Shown here piece after piece: positions 50,826 through 64,000 of a stretch of DNA of 64,000 nucleotides. The notes under the pieces were generated by a model that worked only from the letters and a program-made list of their open reading frames with translations, was not told the DNA's origin and searched no databases. This DNA is from Mactromeris polynyma (Eukaryota > Mollusca > Bivalvia > Venerida > Mactridae): NCBI GenBank assembly GCA_032209605.1, contig JASFXZ010000028.1, forward strand, positions 2,862,941 through 2,926,940, read 5' to 3'. Numbering within the stretch: the first letter of the stretch is position 1; each line of letters opens with the position of its first letter. Both the position numbers and the translations under genes were made by a program.

Positions 50826-52640
50826 ATCTCCCTGTTTATAGGTTCCACTCCCTGTTTATAGGTACCACTCCCTTTTTATAGGCACCACTCCCTTTTTATA
50901 GGTACTACTCCCTTTTTATAGGTACCACTCCCTGTTTATAGGTACCACTCCCTGTTTATAGGTACAACTCCCTTTTAATAGGTACAATTCCCTTTTTATA
51001 GGTACAACTCCCTTTATATAGGTACCACTCCCTTTTTATAGATACCACTCCCTTTTTATAGGCACCACTCCCTTTTTATAGGTACTACTCCCTTTTTATA
51101 GGTACCACTCCCTGTTTATAGGTACCACTCCCTGTTTATAGGTACAACTCCCTTTTAATAGGTACACTTCCCTTTTTATAGGTACAACTCCCTTTTAATA
51201 GGTACCACTCCCTTTTTATAGGTACTACTCTCTTTTTATAGGCACCACTCCCTTTTTATAGGTACCACTCCCTGTTTATAGGTACCACTCACTGTTTATA
51301 GGTACCACTCCCTGTTTATAGGTACCACTCCCTTTTAATCGGTACCACTCCCTGTTTATAGGTACCACTACCTTTTAATACGTACCACTCCCTTTGAATA
51401 GGTACCACTCCCTATTTATAGGTACCACTCCCTGTTTATAGGTACCACTCCCTTTTAATAGGTACCACTCCCTTTTAATAGGTACCACTCCCTTTTAATA
51501 GGTACCACTCCCTATTTATAGGTACCACTCACTGTTTGTAGGTTCCACTCCCTTTTAATAGGTACCCATTCCTGTTTATAGGTACCGCTCCCTGTTTATA
51601 GGTACCCATTCCTGTTTATAGGTACCGCTCCCTGTTTATAGGTACCCATTCCTGTTTATAGGTACTACTCCCTGTTTATAGGTACAACTCCCTTTTAATA
51701 GGTACCACTCACTGTTTATAGGTACCGCTCCCTATTTATATGTACCACTCCCTTTTAATAGGTACAACTCCCTTTTAATCGGTACCACTCCCTATTTATA
51801 GGTACCACTCACTGTTTGTAGGTTCCACTCCCTTTTAATAGGTACCCATTCCTGTTTATAGGTACCATTCCCTTTTAAAAGGTACCACTCCCTTTTAATA
51901 GGTACCATTCCCTATTTATAAGTACCACTCACTGTTTATAGGTACCACTCCCTGTTTATAGGTACCACTCCCTTTTAATAGGTACCACTCCATTTTAATA
52001 GGTACCATCCCTTTTAATAGGTACCACTCCCTTTTAATAGGTACCACTCCCTTTTAATAGGTACCACTCCCTATTTATAGGTACCACTCACTGTTTGTAG
52101 GTTCCACTCCCTTTTAATAGGTACCCATTCCTGTTTATAGGTACCACTCCCTGTTTATAGGTACCCATTCCTGTTTATAGGTACCGCTCCCTGTTTATAG
52201 GTACGCATTCCTGTTTATAGGTACTACTCCCTGTTTATAGGTACCCATTCCTGTTTATAGGTACCACTCCATTTTAATAGGTACCACTCCCTTTTAATAG
52301 GTACCACTCCCTTTTAATAGGTACCACTCCCTTTTAATAGGTACCACTCCCTATGTATAGGTACCACTCACTGTTTGTAGGTTCCACTCCCTTTTAATAG
52401 GTACCCATTCCTGTTTTTAGGTACCACTCCCTGTTTATAGGTACCCATTCCTGTTTATAGGTACCGCTCCCTGTTTATAGGTACCTATTCCTGTTTATAG
52501 GTACCACTCCCTGTTTATAGGTACCCATTCCTGTTTATAGGTACCACTCCCTTTTAATAGGTACCACTCCCTGTTTATAGGTACCCATTCCTGTTTATAG
52601 GTACCACTACCTTTTAATAGGTACCACTCCCTGTTTATAA
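50826..52640. repeat. 20-bp minisatellite, about 90 copies, between USP and S6K
   Basis: Tandem units of GGTACCACTCCCTGTTTATA with variants (TTTTTATA, TTTTAATA, CTATTTATA, CCCATTCC). Nearly every unit has GGTACC (KpnI). It sits about 1.2 kb upstream of the S6K start codon and about 2.5 kb downstream of the USP stop. Confidence 0.97.
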
Positions 52641-55161
52641 GTACCATTACCCTGATAAAATGGTATGTTTTCCCAATCACAGTTCAAATACAAAGTGTGG
52701 CTTATATTAGGATCGCTGTGCTTATTATTTATATATTTCTGAGATGTATGTTACGTTATCATAGAAACGGTATAATTATTAAATATGATTATTCGTTCAT
52801 TTAAAGTAAATCTTCTTTGGAGTTAATACACAAAGGCACAATTTCACCAAAACGTTAATTCATTTGTTATATCATGTACCAAGGACGATTACGTAATATC
52901 TGAACGACATTATTTTGTAGTATATTATGTATTGATTAACTGCGTTTTGTGTTTTACGATATTTTGAAATTGTAATAAGATGTGCAGGATACTGTCTGGA
53001 CAGTGAAGTACGCTGACATGTTACGCTATCATAGAAGACATTTAAAAGTCATCAGGCGTACGAAGTAAGTTATGACAATCTTTCTGTAATAACTAGCAAC
53101 GAAGTTTCAGAACTGTGTCACGGTTCATGGACAGACCATGCGATAAAATAGTGTACACTCCATAGTCACGAATTCCCTCCCTTTATTCCTTATATAGTAT
53201 TATGTATATCTATATACATATCCTATATACTGGCTAAAGGGAGCGAGCGCTAGTAGTGATAAAGGGAGATAACTCGTGACAAAACCATCTATGTATGGAG
53301 TTAACCCCAGCACAGAAACATTTTACTTGTTCCTAGTAGAGCCCCCAACTAAGGAGGTTAAATGCAACAGGAGTTTGGTTCCGTCTAGTCAAAATCTTGG
53401 CATAGACGAAACTGCTGTATTACAATGTATATACACGACGTATCTTCCTTAGTATGAATACTCTTAAATACCGAACACAAATGTTTATATGTCCTTTTAT
53501 ACTGTGAGGAGTCTTTTCTTGAAAAAATGCTGTCATTAAGTTGTGTGCTATATTTGGATGTAGTTCTATACTTGGCGTATTTGTCCTATAATTAGGTGTA
53601 TTTTTTCTACATTGGGGTGTATTTCCGTGTTTCGTGATACTGACCAAGGAAGTTATCTAGTTCTGGGGTGATATGGTGTGGAATACAAACGAAAATGAAA
53701 TTATATGAATGATGATATTTATTTACTTACACAAACTTTTCGCTACATATTTAACTTGTATTTGACATGAATGTTATACATGATATAAGTGAAACGAAAT
53801 CATGTACATTGTATATATTAATAGTGTTCATGACTAAATAGTAAATACATTTAAACACATTTATACATATATAATTACTTCCTGCTAGCACAGTATTTGT
53901 GTGTATGTATCAATCCACCAACATGCATCTGACGATTACAACAAAAACTGGACGAGGTGATCCGAGTTTAAACTATGGGAATACCAGCAACATATCGAAC
54001 CGTCATGCTTCACTAGTTGTATTATACGTATAAACATGTACTGTCGTAACTAATTACGTGTTGGAATATTCACCATTTTGCATATTCATGTAAGAAATAT
54101 GTTTATTTTGTTTACAGTTTACAAGTTGAATGTACTCTATAAATGGTAGGATAGCGATATTCTATAGTAGGACTATGCTTTTGTAATAATATATATATGC
54201 AGATATTTTATTATGTTCTAAATTGTTATAATTTCATACAGTTTCCTTATTGTCACATATCACGACATTTATAGTCTATATGTATGTTGATATGTTGCAC
54301 ATTTGTTAACGATATGTTTTCTTCTTACTATTATTGTTTAAATCATATCTAAATAACTACTATGTATTAAATATAATGCAGAATTGTTTGTATTTTTTAC
54401 CAGAGGCCTTATATTGCAAATAAAACACTATTGTATTGTAAACAAGAAATATCTTGAAAAAGATGGTCGGCGCAATTTAAAGGTTAAGATTTGTTGTTCA
54501 ACATAAAAAATTGCCAAGATGTAACGGTTGCTGAAATTCAGTGGATTTCGGTAAGGTACTCATTATCGAAAGGTAAACCAATCCGCGCTAAGGTTACACA
54601 CGTTCTTCGGTTGGAGAGAAGTTGGTTTGGTGGCTAACGTAAGATTTGATTTGTTTACACAACACTGATATGCAAATAGCAATGCCATATTAGTAAGGCT
54701 GAGCCGAAAAAGTGAATATATCGATATAGAAGTATAATTTGCTACAGACAAAATGTAAGCAGTAACAACCTCCAATACCAGGAGTAAATAATTCAATTCA
54801 AGCATGTTTTCAATCAACATTGACACCGACCTTATTTGAGCTAAGATGCAAAAGAAGGATAATATAACAGCTGTTCTGAAACTCTATGACTGTTCCGACA
54901 TTTGATATTTCAGATCCTTCACGTTACTCTGAATGTATGGTTTACGGTTCTGTAATGTCCAAGATATACGTCATATAACAATTAATAGACAAAAATTGAC
55001 GAACGACGAATTTCTTAAAACTGCGTTTTGAGGTAAAATGTTCTACATGTCAATATTATTTTTCCGATAATAGAATCGCCTCCTCTATTTCTCCTCAGAT
55101 TCAAGACTAGGAGTACAAATTAAACAACATTTAAGGCAGACGCAATAAGTGCATGTTTATA
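52641..55161. other. Intergenic / USP 3' flank
   Basis: AT-rich, with AAAGGGAGATAACTCG near 53262, a short mollusc-type word. The 87-codon minus frame at 54563-54826 is hydrophobic but without family features. No gene supported. Confidence 0.5.
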
Positions 55162-55380
55162 TCATTCTTTCAATTTCTTAACTTCCGGTTCACTTTTGCA
55201 GACGAGAACCGGTACATGAGAATGATGTACTACGTAGCTACTGACGCTTCCCATTATTGTCCGTCTGAATTTTCCCCGTCCTCTACTTCCGGTGATGATG
55301 ATAGTAGCGTTATGTTGTCTGGCAGCTCGCACGATGGCTTCTCCTGGTGGCTCGCTTAAACGTTCCAACAAATGTCTGAT
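55162..55380 (-). CDS. USP terminal exon (ATP-binding motif)
   Basis: 219 nt with acceptor CTATTCCAG, phase 0. Begins IRHLLERLSEPPGEAIV, carries G-2x-G-9x-GS and ends KSEPEVKKLKE before TGA. The overlapping plus-strand open frame is its shadow. Confidence 0.9.
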   Translation of the reverse strand: MRHLLERLSEPPGEAIVRAARQHNATIIITGSRGRGKFRRTIMGSVSSYVVHHSHVPVLVCKSEPEVKKLKE

Positions 55381-58300
55381 CTGGAATAGAGGTATAGTAA
55401 GATTGGTTTGGTTAATTCCGTCAATGCACTGGTATTTTCTTTCTTCTTAAATTACTTTGAAGTGACTATACGTAACACATTGGATCCGAGTACCAGACAG
55501 CTTTATGCAAATATTTAACAGAGGAATTACAACCCGGAGTATCGCGATAACATTCGAAATGTAATCAAAATGTGAAATAACATCAAATATGGAATATGAG
55601 GGTAGGTAAGCAATGCGATGACTTGGAATATGTTTTATCCAGCTAGAAATCGATCAGTTTTTATATAACACGTTTCCGTAGCGGTGTCATTAATGGCCGA
55701 GTCTGTACCGACATCTCGATACTGGAATAGAAATAAAGAATTTAACCATTTGAAATGGTGTCTATCCCAGTGATTCTACACAAACTGGGTTTTAACACCT
55801 GATATACTCGCTCATATAAACATCATTGTTCGGAACCTCTCGAAACAAAGGGACATACCATTTTGTTTTTATATGTTACTTTTATGACTAAACACAAATA
55901 AATGCGCACGGCGCCGAGTTTCGACGACAATTAACCCCGCATAAATCACCGCTTGAATTTTTACGATTGTATCCAAATTTCAAACTTTGGATCGACTAGT
56001 TTTTATAGATAATGTATCAATATGGTTTCTATCGATGTCACCCCAATGTTTCTTATCTCCGTCAACAACTGGAAGGCCTATGTACAATGTTTCAAATATT
56101 TATTTCTAACACCGTGAACCAATGCAAATCAATTTGGTAGCTAGACACAAATAAACATGTTCCTCTATTGGTCACTTACTTTATGCTTATTAGTAAGTTC
56201 TTCTATCTGGCGGAACACTTGTTTCACATAATCATCGACCTCTTCACTGCGAGAATCCGAGGATCGGGTACTTGAAGCTTAAAGTATAATATACATGTCA
56301 TTTAATCCGTTTTTGTTTAATATTATTACTTTCTGGTTTGTCAACAAAGCAACGTAGTGTCATCAACATAAGCATATATCTGTATTATCACAAAGGGTAA
56401 TACAAGCAGTGAGAAAACAGAAACTTAGAGACACATGAATGATTATATCCTGCTCCGGATTTTACGCTGTGTACAATATACATCTTGCTCCAGTAATTAC
56501 GCTGTTATACACGTGTACTTACATCTTGCTCCAGTAATTACGCTGTTACACATGTGTACTTACATATTGCTCCAGTAATTACGCTGTTACACATGTGTAC
56601 TTACATATTGCTCCAGTAATTATGCTGTTACACATGTGTACTTACATCTTGCTCCAGTAATTACACTGTTACACATGTGTACTTACATATTGCTCCAGTA
56701 ATTACGCTGTTACACATGTGTACTTACATATTGCTCCAGTAATTACGCTGTTACACATGTGTACTTACATATTGCTCCAGCAATTACGCTGTTACACACG
56801 TGTACTTACATCTTGCTCCAGTAATTACGCTGTTACACACGTGTACTTACATCTTGCTCCAGCAATTACACCGTTATACACGTGTACTTACATCTTGCTC
56901 CAGTAATTACGCTGTAACACATGTGTACTTACATCTTGCTCCAGTAATTACACCGTTATACATGTGTACTTACATCTTGCTCCAGTAACTACACTATTAT
57001 ACATGTGTACTTACATCTTGCTCCAGTAATTACACTGTTATACATGTGTACTTACATCTTGCTCCAGTAATTACACTGTTATACATGTGTACTTACATCT
57101 TGCTCCAGTAACTACGCTGTTATACATGTGTACTTACATCTTGCTCCAGTAACTACACTGTTATACATGTGTACTTACATCTTGCTCCAGTAACTACACT
57201 GTTATACATGTGTACTTACATCTTGCTCCAGTAACTACACTGTTCTACCTGTGTACTTACATCTTGCTCCAGCAATTACACTATTATACATGTGTACTTA
57301 CATCTTGCTCCAGTAATAACACTGTTACACCCGTGAACTTACATCTTGCTCCAGTAATTACACCGTTATACATGTGTACTTACATCTTGCTACAGTAACT
57401 ACACCGTTATACATGTGTACTTACATCTTGCTCCAGTAACTACACTGTTATACATGTGTACTTACATTTTGCTCCAGTAATTAGACCGTTATACATGTGT
57501 ACTTACATCTTGCTACAGTAACTACACCGTTATACATGTGTACTTACATCTTGCTCCAGTAATTACACTGTTATACATGTGTACTTACATCTTGCTCCAG
57601 TAACTACACTGTTATACATGTGTACTTACATCTTGCTCCAGTAACTACACTATTATACATGTGTACTTACATTTTGCTCCAGTAATTACACTATTATACA
57701 TGTGTACTTACATCTTGCTCCAGTAATAACACTATTATACATGTGTACTTACATTTTGCTCCAGTAATTACACTATTATACATGTGTACTTACATTTTGC
57801 TCCAGTAATTACACTATTATACATGTGTACTTACATTTTGCTCCAGTAACTACACTATTATACATGTGTACTTACATCTTGCTCCAGTAATTACACTATT
57901 ATACATGTGTACTTACATTTTGCTCCAGTAATTACACCTTTATACATGTGTTCTTACATCTTGCTCCAGTAATTACGCTGTTACACATGTGTACTTACAT
58001 CTTGCTCCAGTAATTACGCTGTTATACATGTGTACTTACATCTTGCTCCAATAATTACACTGTTATACATGTGTACTTACATCTTGCTCCAGTAATTACA
58101 CCGTTATACATGTGTACTTACATCTTGCTCCAGTAATTACACTATTATACATGTGTACTTACATCTTGCTCCAGTAATTACACCGTTATACATGTGTACT
58201 TACATCTTGCTCCAGTAATTACACCGTTATACATGTGTACTTACATCTTGCTCCAGTAATTACACTATTATACATGTGTACTTACATCTTGCTCCAGTAA

Positions 58301-61300
58301 TTACACCGTTATACATGTGTACTTACATCTTGCTCCAGTAATTACACTGTTACACATGTACACTTACATCTTGCTCCAGTAATTACACTATTATACATGT
58401 GTACTTACATTTTGCTCCAGTAACTACACTATTATACATGTGTACTTACATCTTGCTCCAGTAATTACACTATTATACATGTGTACTTACATTTTGCTCC
58501 AGTAATTACACTATTATACATGTGTACTTACATCTTGCTCCAGTAATTACACCGTTATACATGTGTACTTACATCTTGCTCCAGTAATTACACTATTATA
58601 CATGTGTACTTACATCTTGCTCCAATAATTACACTGTTATACATGTGTACTTACATCTTGCTCCAGTAATTACACCGTTATACATGTGTACTTACATCTT
58701 GCTCCAGTAATTACACTATTATACATGTGTACTTACATTTTGCTCCAGTAACTACACTATTATACATGTGTACTTACATCTTGCTCCAGTAATTACACTA
58801 TTATACATGTGTACTTACATTTTGCTCCAGTAATTACACTATTATACATGTGTACTTACATCTTGCTCCAGTAATTACACCGTTATACATGTGTACTTAC
58901 ATCTTGCTCCAGTAATTACACCGTTATACATGTGTACTTACATCTTGCTCCAGTAATTACACCGTTATACATGTGTACTTACATCTTGCTCCAGTAATTA
59001 CACTATTATACATGTGTACTTACATCTTGCTCCAGTAATTACACCGTTATACATGTGTACTTACATCTTGCTCCAGTAATTACACTGTTACACATGTGTA
59101 CTTACATCTTGCTCCAGTAATTACACCGTTATACATGTGTACTTACATCTTGCTCCAGTAATTACACTATTATACATGTGTACTTACATCTTGCTCCAGT
59201 AATTACACCGTTATACATGTGTACTTACATCTTGCTCCAGTAATTACACTGTTACACATGTGTACTTACATCTTGCTCCAGTACTTACGCTGTTACACAT
59301 GTGTACTTACATATTGCTCCAGTACTTACGCTGTTACACATGTGTACTTACATATTGCTCCAGCAATTACGCTGTTACACATGTGTACTTACATCTTGCT
59401 CCAGTAACTACACTGTTACACATGTGTACTTACATCTTGCTCCAGTAATCACACCGTTATACATGTGTACTTACATCTTGCTCCAGTAATTATGCTGTTA
59501 TACATGTGTACTTACATCTTGCTACAATAATTACACCGTTATACATGTGTACTTACATTTTGCTACAATAATTACACCGTTATACATGTGTACTTACATC
59601 TTGCTCCAGTAATTACACCGTTATACACGTGTACTTACATCTTGCTCCAGCAATTACACTGTTATACTCGTGTACTTACATCTTGCTCCAGTAATTACAC
59701 TGTTATACATGTGTACTTACATCTTGCTCCAGTAACTACACTGTTACACATGTGTACTTACATCTTGCTCCAGTAACTACACTATTATACATGTGTACTT
59801 ACATCTTGCTCCAGTAATTACACCTTTATACATGTGTACTTACATCTTGCTCCAGTAATTACACCGTTATACACGTGTACTTACATCTTGCTCCAGTACT
59901 TACGCTGTTACACATGTGTACTTACATATTGCTCCAGTACTTACGCTGTTACACATGTGTACTTACATATTGCTCCAGTACTTACGCTGTTACACATGTG
60001 TACTTACATATTGCTCCAGCAATTACGCTGTTACACATGTGTACTTACATCTTGCTCCAGTAACTACACTGTTACACATGTGTACTTACATCTTGCTCCA
60101 GTTATTACGCTGTTATACCCATGTACTTACATCTTGCTCCAGTAATTATGCTGTTATACATGTGTACTTACATCTTGCTACAATAATTACACCGTTATAC
60201 ATGTGTACTTACATCTAGCTACAATAATTACACCGTTATACATGTGTACTTACATCTTGCTCCAGTAATTACACCGTTATACATGTGTACTTACATCTTG
60301 CTCCAGTAATTACACTGTTATACACGTGTACTTACATCTTGCTCCAGTAACTACACTATTATACATGTGTACTTACATCTTGCTCCAGTAACTACACTAT
60401 TATACATGTGTACTTACATCTTGCTCCAGTAATTACACTGTTATACATGTGTACTTACATCTTGCTCCAGCAATTACACTGTTATACTCGTGTACTTACA
60501 TCTTGCTCCAGTAATTACACTATTATACATGTGTACTTACATCTTGCTCCAGTAACTACACTATTATACATGTGTACTTACATCTTGCTCCAGTAATTAC
60601 ACTATTATACATGTGTACTTACATCTTGCTCCAGTAACTACACTATTATACATGTGTACTTACATCTTGCTCCAGTAATTACACTATTATACATGTGTAC
60701 TTACATCTTGCTCCAGTAACTACACTATTATACATGTGTACTTACATCTTGCTCCAGTAACTACACTGTTACACATGTGTACTTACATCTTGCTCCAGTA
60801 ACTACACTATTATACATGTGTACTTACATATTGCTCCAGTAACTACACTATTATACATGTGTACTTACATATTGCTCCAGTAATTACGCTGTTATACTCG
60901 TGTACTTACATCTTGCTCCAGTAATTACGCTGTTACACATGTGTACTTACATATTGCTCCAGCAATTACGCTGTTACACATGTGTACTTACATCTTGCTC
61001 CAGTAACTACACTGTTACACATGTGTACTTACATCTTGCTCCAGTAATCACACCGTTATACATGTGTACTTACATCTTGCTCCAGTAATTATGCTGTTAT
61101 ACATGTGTACTTACATCTTGCTACAATAATTACACCGTTATACATGTGTACTTACATTTTGCTACAATAATTACACCGTTATACATGTGTACTTACATCT
61201 TGCTCCAGTAATTACACCGTTATACACGTGTACTTACATCTTGCTCCAGCAATTACACTGTTATACTCGTGTACTTACATCTTGCTCCAGTAATTACACT

Positions 61301-63261
61301 GTTATACATGTGTACTTACATCTTGCTCCAGTAACTACACTGTTACACATGTGTACTTACATCTTGCTCCAGTAACTACACTATTATACATGTGTACTTA
61401 CATCTTGCTCCAGTAATTACACCGTTATACATGTGTACTTACATCTTGCTCCAGTAATTACACGTTATACACGTGTACTTACATCTTGCTCCAGTACTTA
61501 CGCTGTTACACATGTGTACTTACATATTGCTCCAGTAATTACACTGTTATACACGTGTACTGACATCTTGCTCCTGTAACTACACTATTATACATGTGTA
61601 CTTACATCTTGCTCCAGTAACTACACTATTATACATGTGTACTTACATCTTGCTCCAGTAATTACACTATTATACATGTGTACTTACATCTTGCTCCAGT
61701 AACTACACTATTATACATGTGTACTTACATCTTGCTCCAGTAATTACACTATTATACATGTGTACTTACATGTTGCTCCAGTAACTACACTATTATACAT
61801 GTGTACTTACATCTTGCTCCAGTAACTACACTGTTACACATGTGTACTTACATCTTGTTCCAGTAACTACACTATTATACATGTGTACTTACATATTGCT
61901 CCAGTAATTACGCTGTTATACTCGTGTACTTACATCTTGCTCCAGTAATTACGCTGTTACACATGTGTACTTACATATTGCTCCAGCAATTACGCTGTTA
62001 CACATGTGTACTTACATCTTGCTCCAGTAACTACACTGTTACACATGTGTACTTACATCTTGCTCCAGTAATCACATCGTTATACATGTGTACTTACATC
62101 TTGCTCCAGTAATTATGCTGTTATACATGTGTACTTACATCTTGCTACAATAATTACACCGTTATACATGTGTACTTACATTTTGCTACAATAATTACAC
62201 CGTTATACATGTGTACTTACATCTTGCTCCAGTAATTACACCGTTATACACGTGTACTTACATCTTGCTCCAGCAATTACACTGTTATACTCGTGTACTT
62301 ACATCTTGCTCCAGTAATTACACTGTTATACATGTGTACTTACATCTTGCTCCAGTAACTACACTGTTACACATGTGTACTTACATCTTGCTCCAGTAAC
62401 TACACTATTATACATGTGTACTTACATCTTGCTCCAGTAATTACACCGTTATACATGTGTACTTACATCTTGCTCCTGTAATTACACCGTTATACACGTG
62501 TACTTACATCTTGCTCCAGTACTTACGCTGTTACACATGTGTACTTACATATTGCTCCAGTAATTACACTGTTATACACGTGTACTTACATCTTGCTCCT
62601 GTAACTACACTATTATACATGTGTACTTACATCTTGCTCCAGTAACTACACTATTATACATGTGTACTTACATCTTGCTCCAGTAATTACACTGTTATAC
62701 ATGTGTACTTACATCTTGCTCCAGCAATTACACTGTTATACTCGTGTACTTACATCTTGCTCCAGTAATTACACTATTATACATGTGTACTTACATCTTG
62801 CTCCAGTAATTACACTATTATACATGTGTACTTACATTTTGCTCCAGTAATTACGCTGTTATACTCGTGTACTTACATATTGCTCCAGTAATTACGCTGT
62901 TATACTCGTGTACTTACATCTTGCTACAATAATTACGCTGTTATACACGTGTTCTTACATCTTGCTACAATAATTACGCTGTTATACTCGTGTACTTACA
63001 TCTTGCTCCAGTAATTACGCTGTTATACACGTGTTCTTACATCTTGCTACAATAATTACGCTGTTACACATGTGTACTTACATATTGCTCCAGTAAATAC
63101 TCTCTTACACATGTGTATTACATCTTGCTGCAGTAATTACGCTGTTAAACACGAGTACTCGCTTACATCTTGCTCAAGTAATTACGCTGTTTTACATGTG
63201 TACTTACATCTAGCTCGTCCTTCCATACTGGGTGAATCTTCTGATGTGGTGCTGCTAGTTC
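55162..63261 (-). CDS. Universal stress protein (UspA family) gene, 3' three exons; 5' part beyond window
   Basis: Three exons in matching phase: 63261-63208, 56277-56180 and 55380-55162 (TGA at 55164-55162). The last two encode an alpha/beta UspA-type segment: DDYVKQVFRQIEELTNKH, then PGEAIVRAARQHNATIIITG, then GSRGRGKFRRTIMGS and a strand ending VPVLVCK. G-2x-G-9x-G-S is the classic ATP-binding signature of ATP-binding USPs. The upstream exon and the start of the second encode a Ser/Thr-rich linker (SSTTSEDSPS), unusual inside a compact USP fold; it may be an insertion between beta-strand 3 and helix 3, or a species-specific extension. Animal USPs are small cytosolic stress proteins, expanded in molluscs. 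The N-terminal half is outside the window. Intron sizes differ greatly: about 0.8 kb and 6.9 kb, the latter being mostly a 41-bp satellite. Confidence 0.85.
55381..56179. other. USP last intron
   Basis: About 0.8 kb, AT-rich, no repeat or frame recognised. Confidence 0.6.
56180..56277 (-). CDS. USP penultimate exon in window
   Basis: 98 nt. Two bases complete a Ser codon, then SSTRSSDSRSEEVDDYVKQV and FRQIEELTNKHK. Donor AAA/GTAAGTG. The acceptor is TTTAAG at 56278-56280; a second AG six bases downstream (CAAG) would shorten it but break the phase with the upstream exon. Confidence 0.75.
56476..63207. repeat. 41-bp minisatellite, about 160 copies, in USP intron
   Basis: Head-to-tail 41-bp units (plus-strand core GTGTACTTACATCTTGCTCC, then AGTAATTACACTGTTATACAT-like). 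Single-base variants recur in groups. On the gene strand each unit reads GGAGCAAGAT/GTAAGTACAC, a good splice-donor match. The array ends exactly at the donor of the exon at 63208. The roughly 62-aa open frames across it (two reading frames) are by-products of the periodicity. Confidence 0.97.
63208..63261 (-). CDS. USP upstream exon (Ser/Thr-rich linker)
   Basis: 54 nt, acceptor GTACAG and donor AGAT/GTAAGTAC. Only the frame with 2 leading and 1 trailing nt both stays open and fits the next exon: TSSTTSEDSPSMEGRAR plus a split Ser. Its last bases and donor resemble the unit of the adjoining 41-bp array. Confidence 0.6.
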
Positions 63262-63625
63262 CTGTACGTAGAGGAAGGTTAGTTTGTATTAAATGTACAT
63301 TGGTGTTAGAAACAATATATTATATATGTAAGTGTTGCACCAATCCCTCACCGATAAAACCGGCCCGTCTGTGTACTTAAATACGTTAAACTATATTGTA
63401 AGCCACGCCGCAAAGCTTTGTATCCTTAAGTTCGAGCCCAAAGGATAGACATAAGTATATTTTATGATACAAGAATCACCGAGTAGTATCACATGGTCTC
63501 CATAGTACATTTGCCGTACAAGATGGCTGAAAATTCCGTCAGTTCGACCCCAAAATTTAATGTGTATTGATGGTTACCGATAAGGTAGGATCTTTTAAAT
63601 AGGCGCAGAGTACCCGCATTGTTAT
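63262..63625. other. USP intron upstream of the 63208-63261 exon
   Basis: No frame. AAGTTCGAGCCCAAAGGAT at 63429 is box-B-like and may be a SINE remnant. Confidence 0.45.
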
Positions 63626-64000
63626 GCCTCAGTCACACCGGATCGTACGTTTTCTGGATCGTGCGATTGGTGGCAATTTGGCCGACGTACAACCAATCGG
63701 CAATGTTTGCTACGATCTCAATTTGCGATCGCATACTGTGATTGCTCTTAAGACTAGTGGTAGGTCATCGTACGATCGGTGGTGCGCGTGGTCGTGCGAT
63801 CCCCAACGATTGGAGAGGTTCGATCGCAAGATCAATCTTAGGTAATCGTGTGACTAGTGGTGGCGATCAGCGACCGATGGTACGATCAATCGTGGCAACC
63901 TGCGACCGCTCGCACCATCGATCGCAACCAGAGGTCGCACGATTACCTAAGATTGATATTGCGATCGATCTTCTCCAATCGTTGATGATCGCACGACCAC
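63626..64000. mobile_element. GATC-rich foldback element, cut by window end
   Basis: GCCTCAGTCACACCGGATCG opens a stretch saturated with CGATCG/TCGTACGATC words. Arms 63788-63857 and about 63933-64000 are inverted copies (GTGGTCGTGCGATC, CAACGATTGGAGA, ATCAATCTTAGGTAATCGTG), and the loop between them is also self-complementary. The open frame here is incidental. Confidence 0.7.

Noticed and set aside
54563..54826. Hydrophobic 87-codon minus frame as a membrane protein
   Set aside because: AT-rich DNA favours Leu/Ile/Tyr codons; no start context, splice partner or family match seen.
55153..55359. 68-codon plus-strand frame
   Set aside because: Shadow of the USP terminal exon on the opposite strand.
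56476..63207. CRISPR-like regular repeats
   Set aside because: The repeats are directly contiguous without unique spacers, in a eukaryotic intron; it is a minisatellite.

Overview
The window is animal nuclear DNA. It holds two intron-bearing genes on the minus strand in a background of AT-rich introns, short inverted-repeat transposons, SINE-like sequence and very large minisatellites. Protein similarity and repeat types (GACC microsatellites, repeats carrying TGACCTTGACC, interspersed families I associate with bivalves) suggest a mollusc, probably a bivalve. That placement is inference from recalled repeat style, not a database result.

The main gene (49654 down to 12193, minus strand) is a complete ribosomal protein S6 kinase beta (p70 S6K, RPS6KB type). 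I could place 17 coding exons. Splice phases agree across 16 introns and give 1536 nt, a 511-residue protein. It has an N-terminal TOS-like motif, a full AGC kinase domain, the activation-loop Thr, the turn motif, a hydrophobic motif with Ser in place of the usual Thr, and a C-terminal tail resembling the vertebrate end. The proximal promoter has a perfect palindromic GTCACGTGAC. Intron 10 contains a candidate two-exon gene of unknown function on the same strand (22854 to 21848).

The second gene (63261 down to 55162, minus strand) is the 3' part of a universal stress protein (UspA-fold) gene. Its N-terminal exons lie beyond the right edge.

About 20 kb of the 64 kb is tandem array by the coordinates below: 38-bp units downstream of S6K, 39-bp units in intron 16, 45-bp units in intron 11, 69-bp units in intron 6 (two blocks one way and one block inverted), 65-bp units with E-boxes in intron 1, 20-bp units between the genes, and 41-bp units in the USP intron. 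The intron-6 array is an inverted pair spanning most of a 9-kb intron. The USP array repeats a splice-donor-like sequence about 160 times directly after the real donor.

Mobile elements include a 1303-bp TA-flanked element inside the 69-bp array, a 777-bp pogo/Tc1-like element, a 1769-bp hAT-like element with a large internal palindrome, several smaller inverted-repeat elements, a tRNA-derived SINE, and a GATC-rich foldback cut by the window end. The left 12 kb has no recognisable gene; it is S6K downstream or 3'UTR sequence plus repeats.
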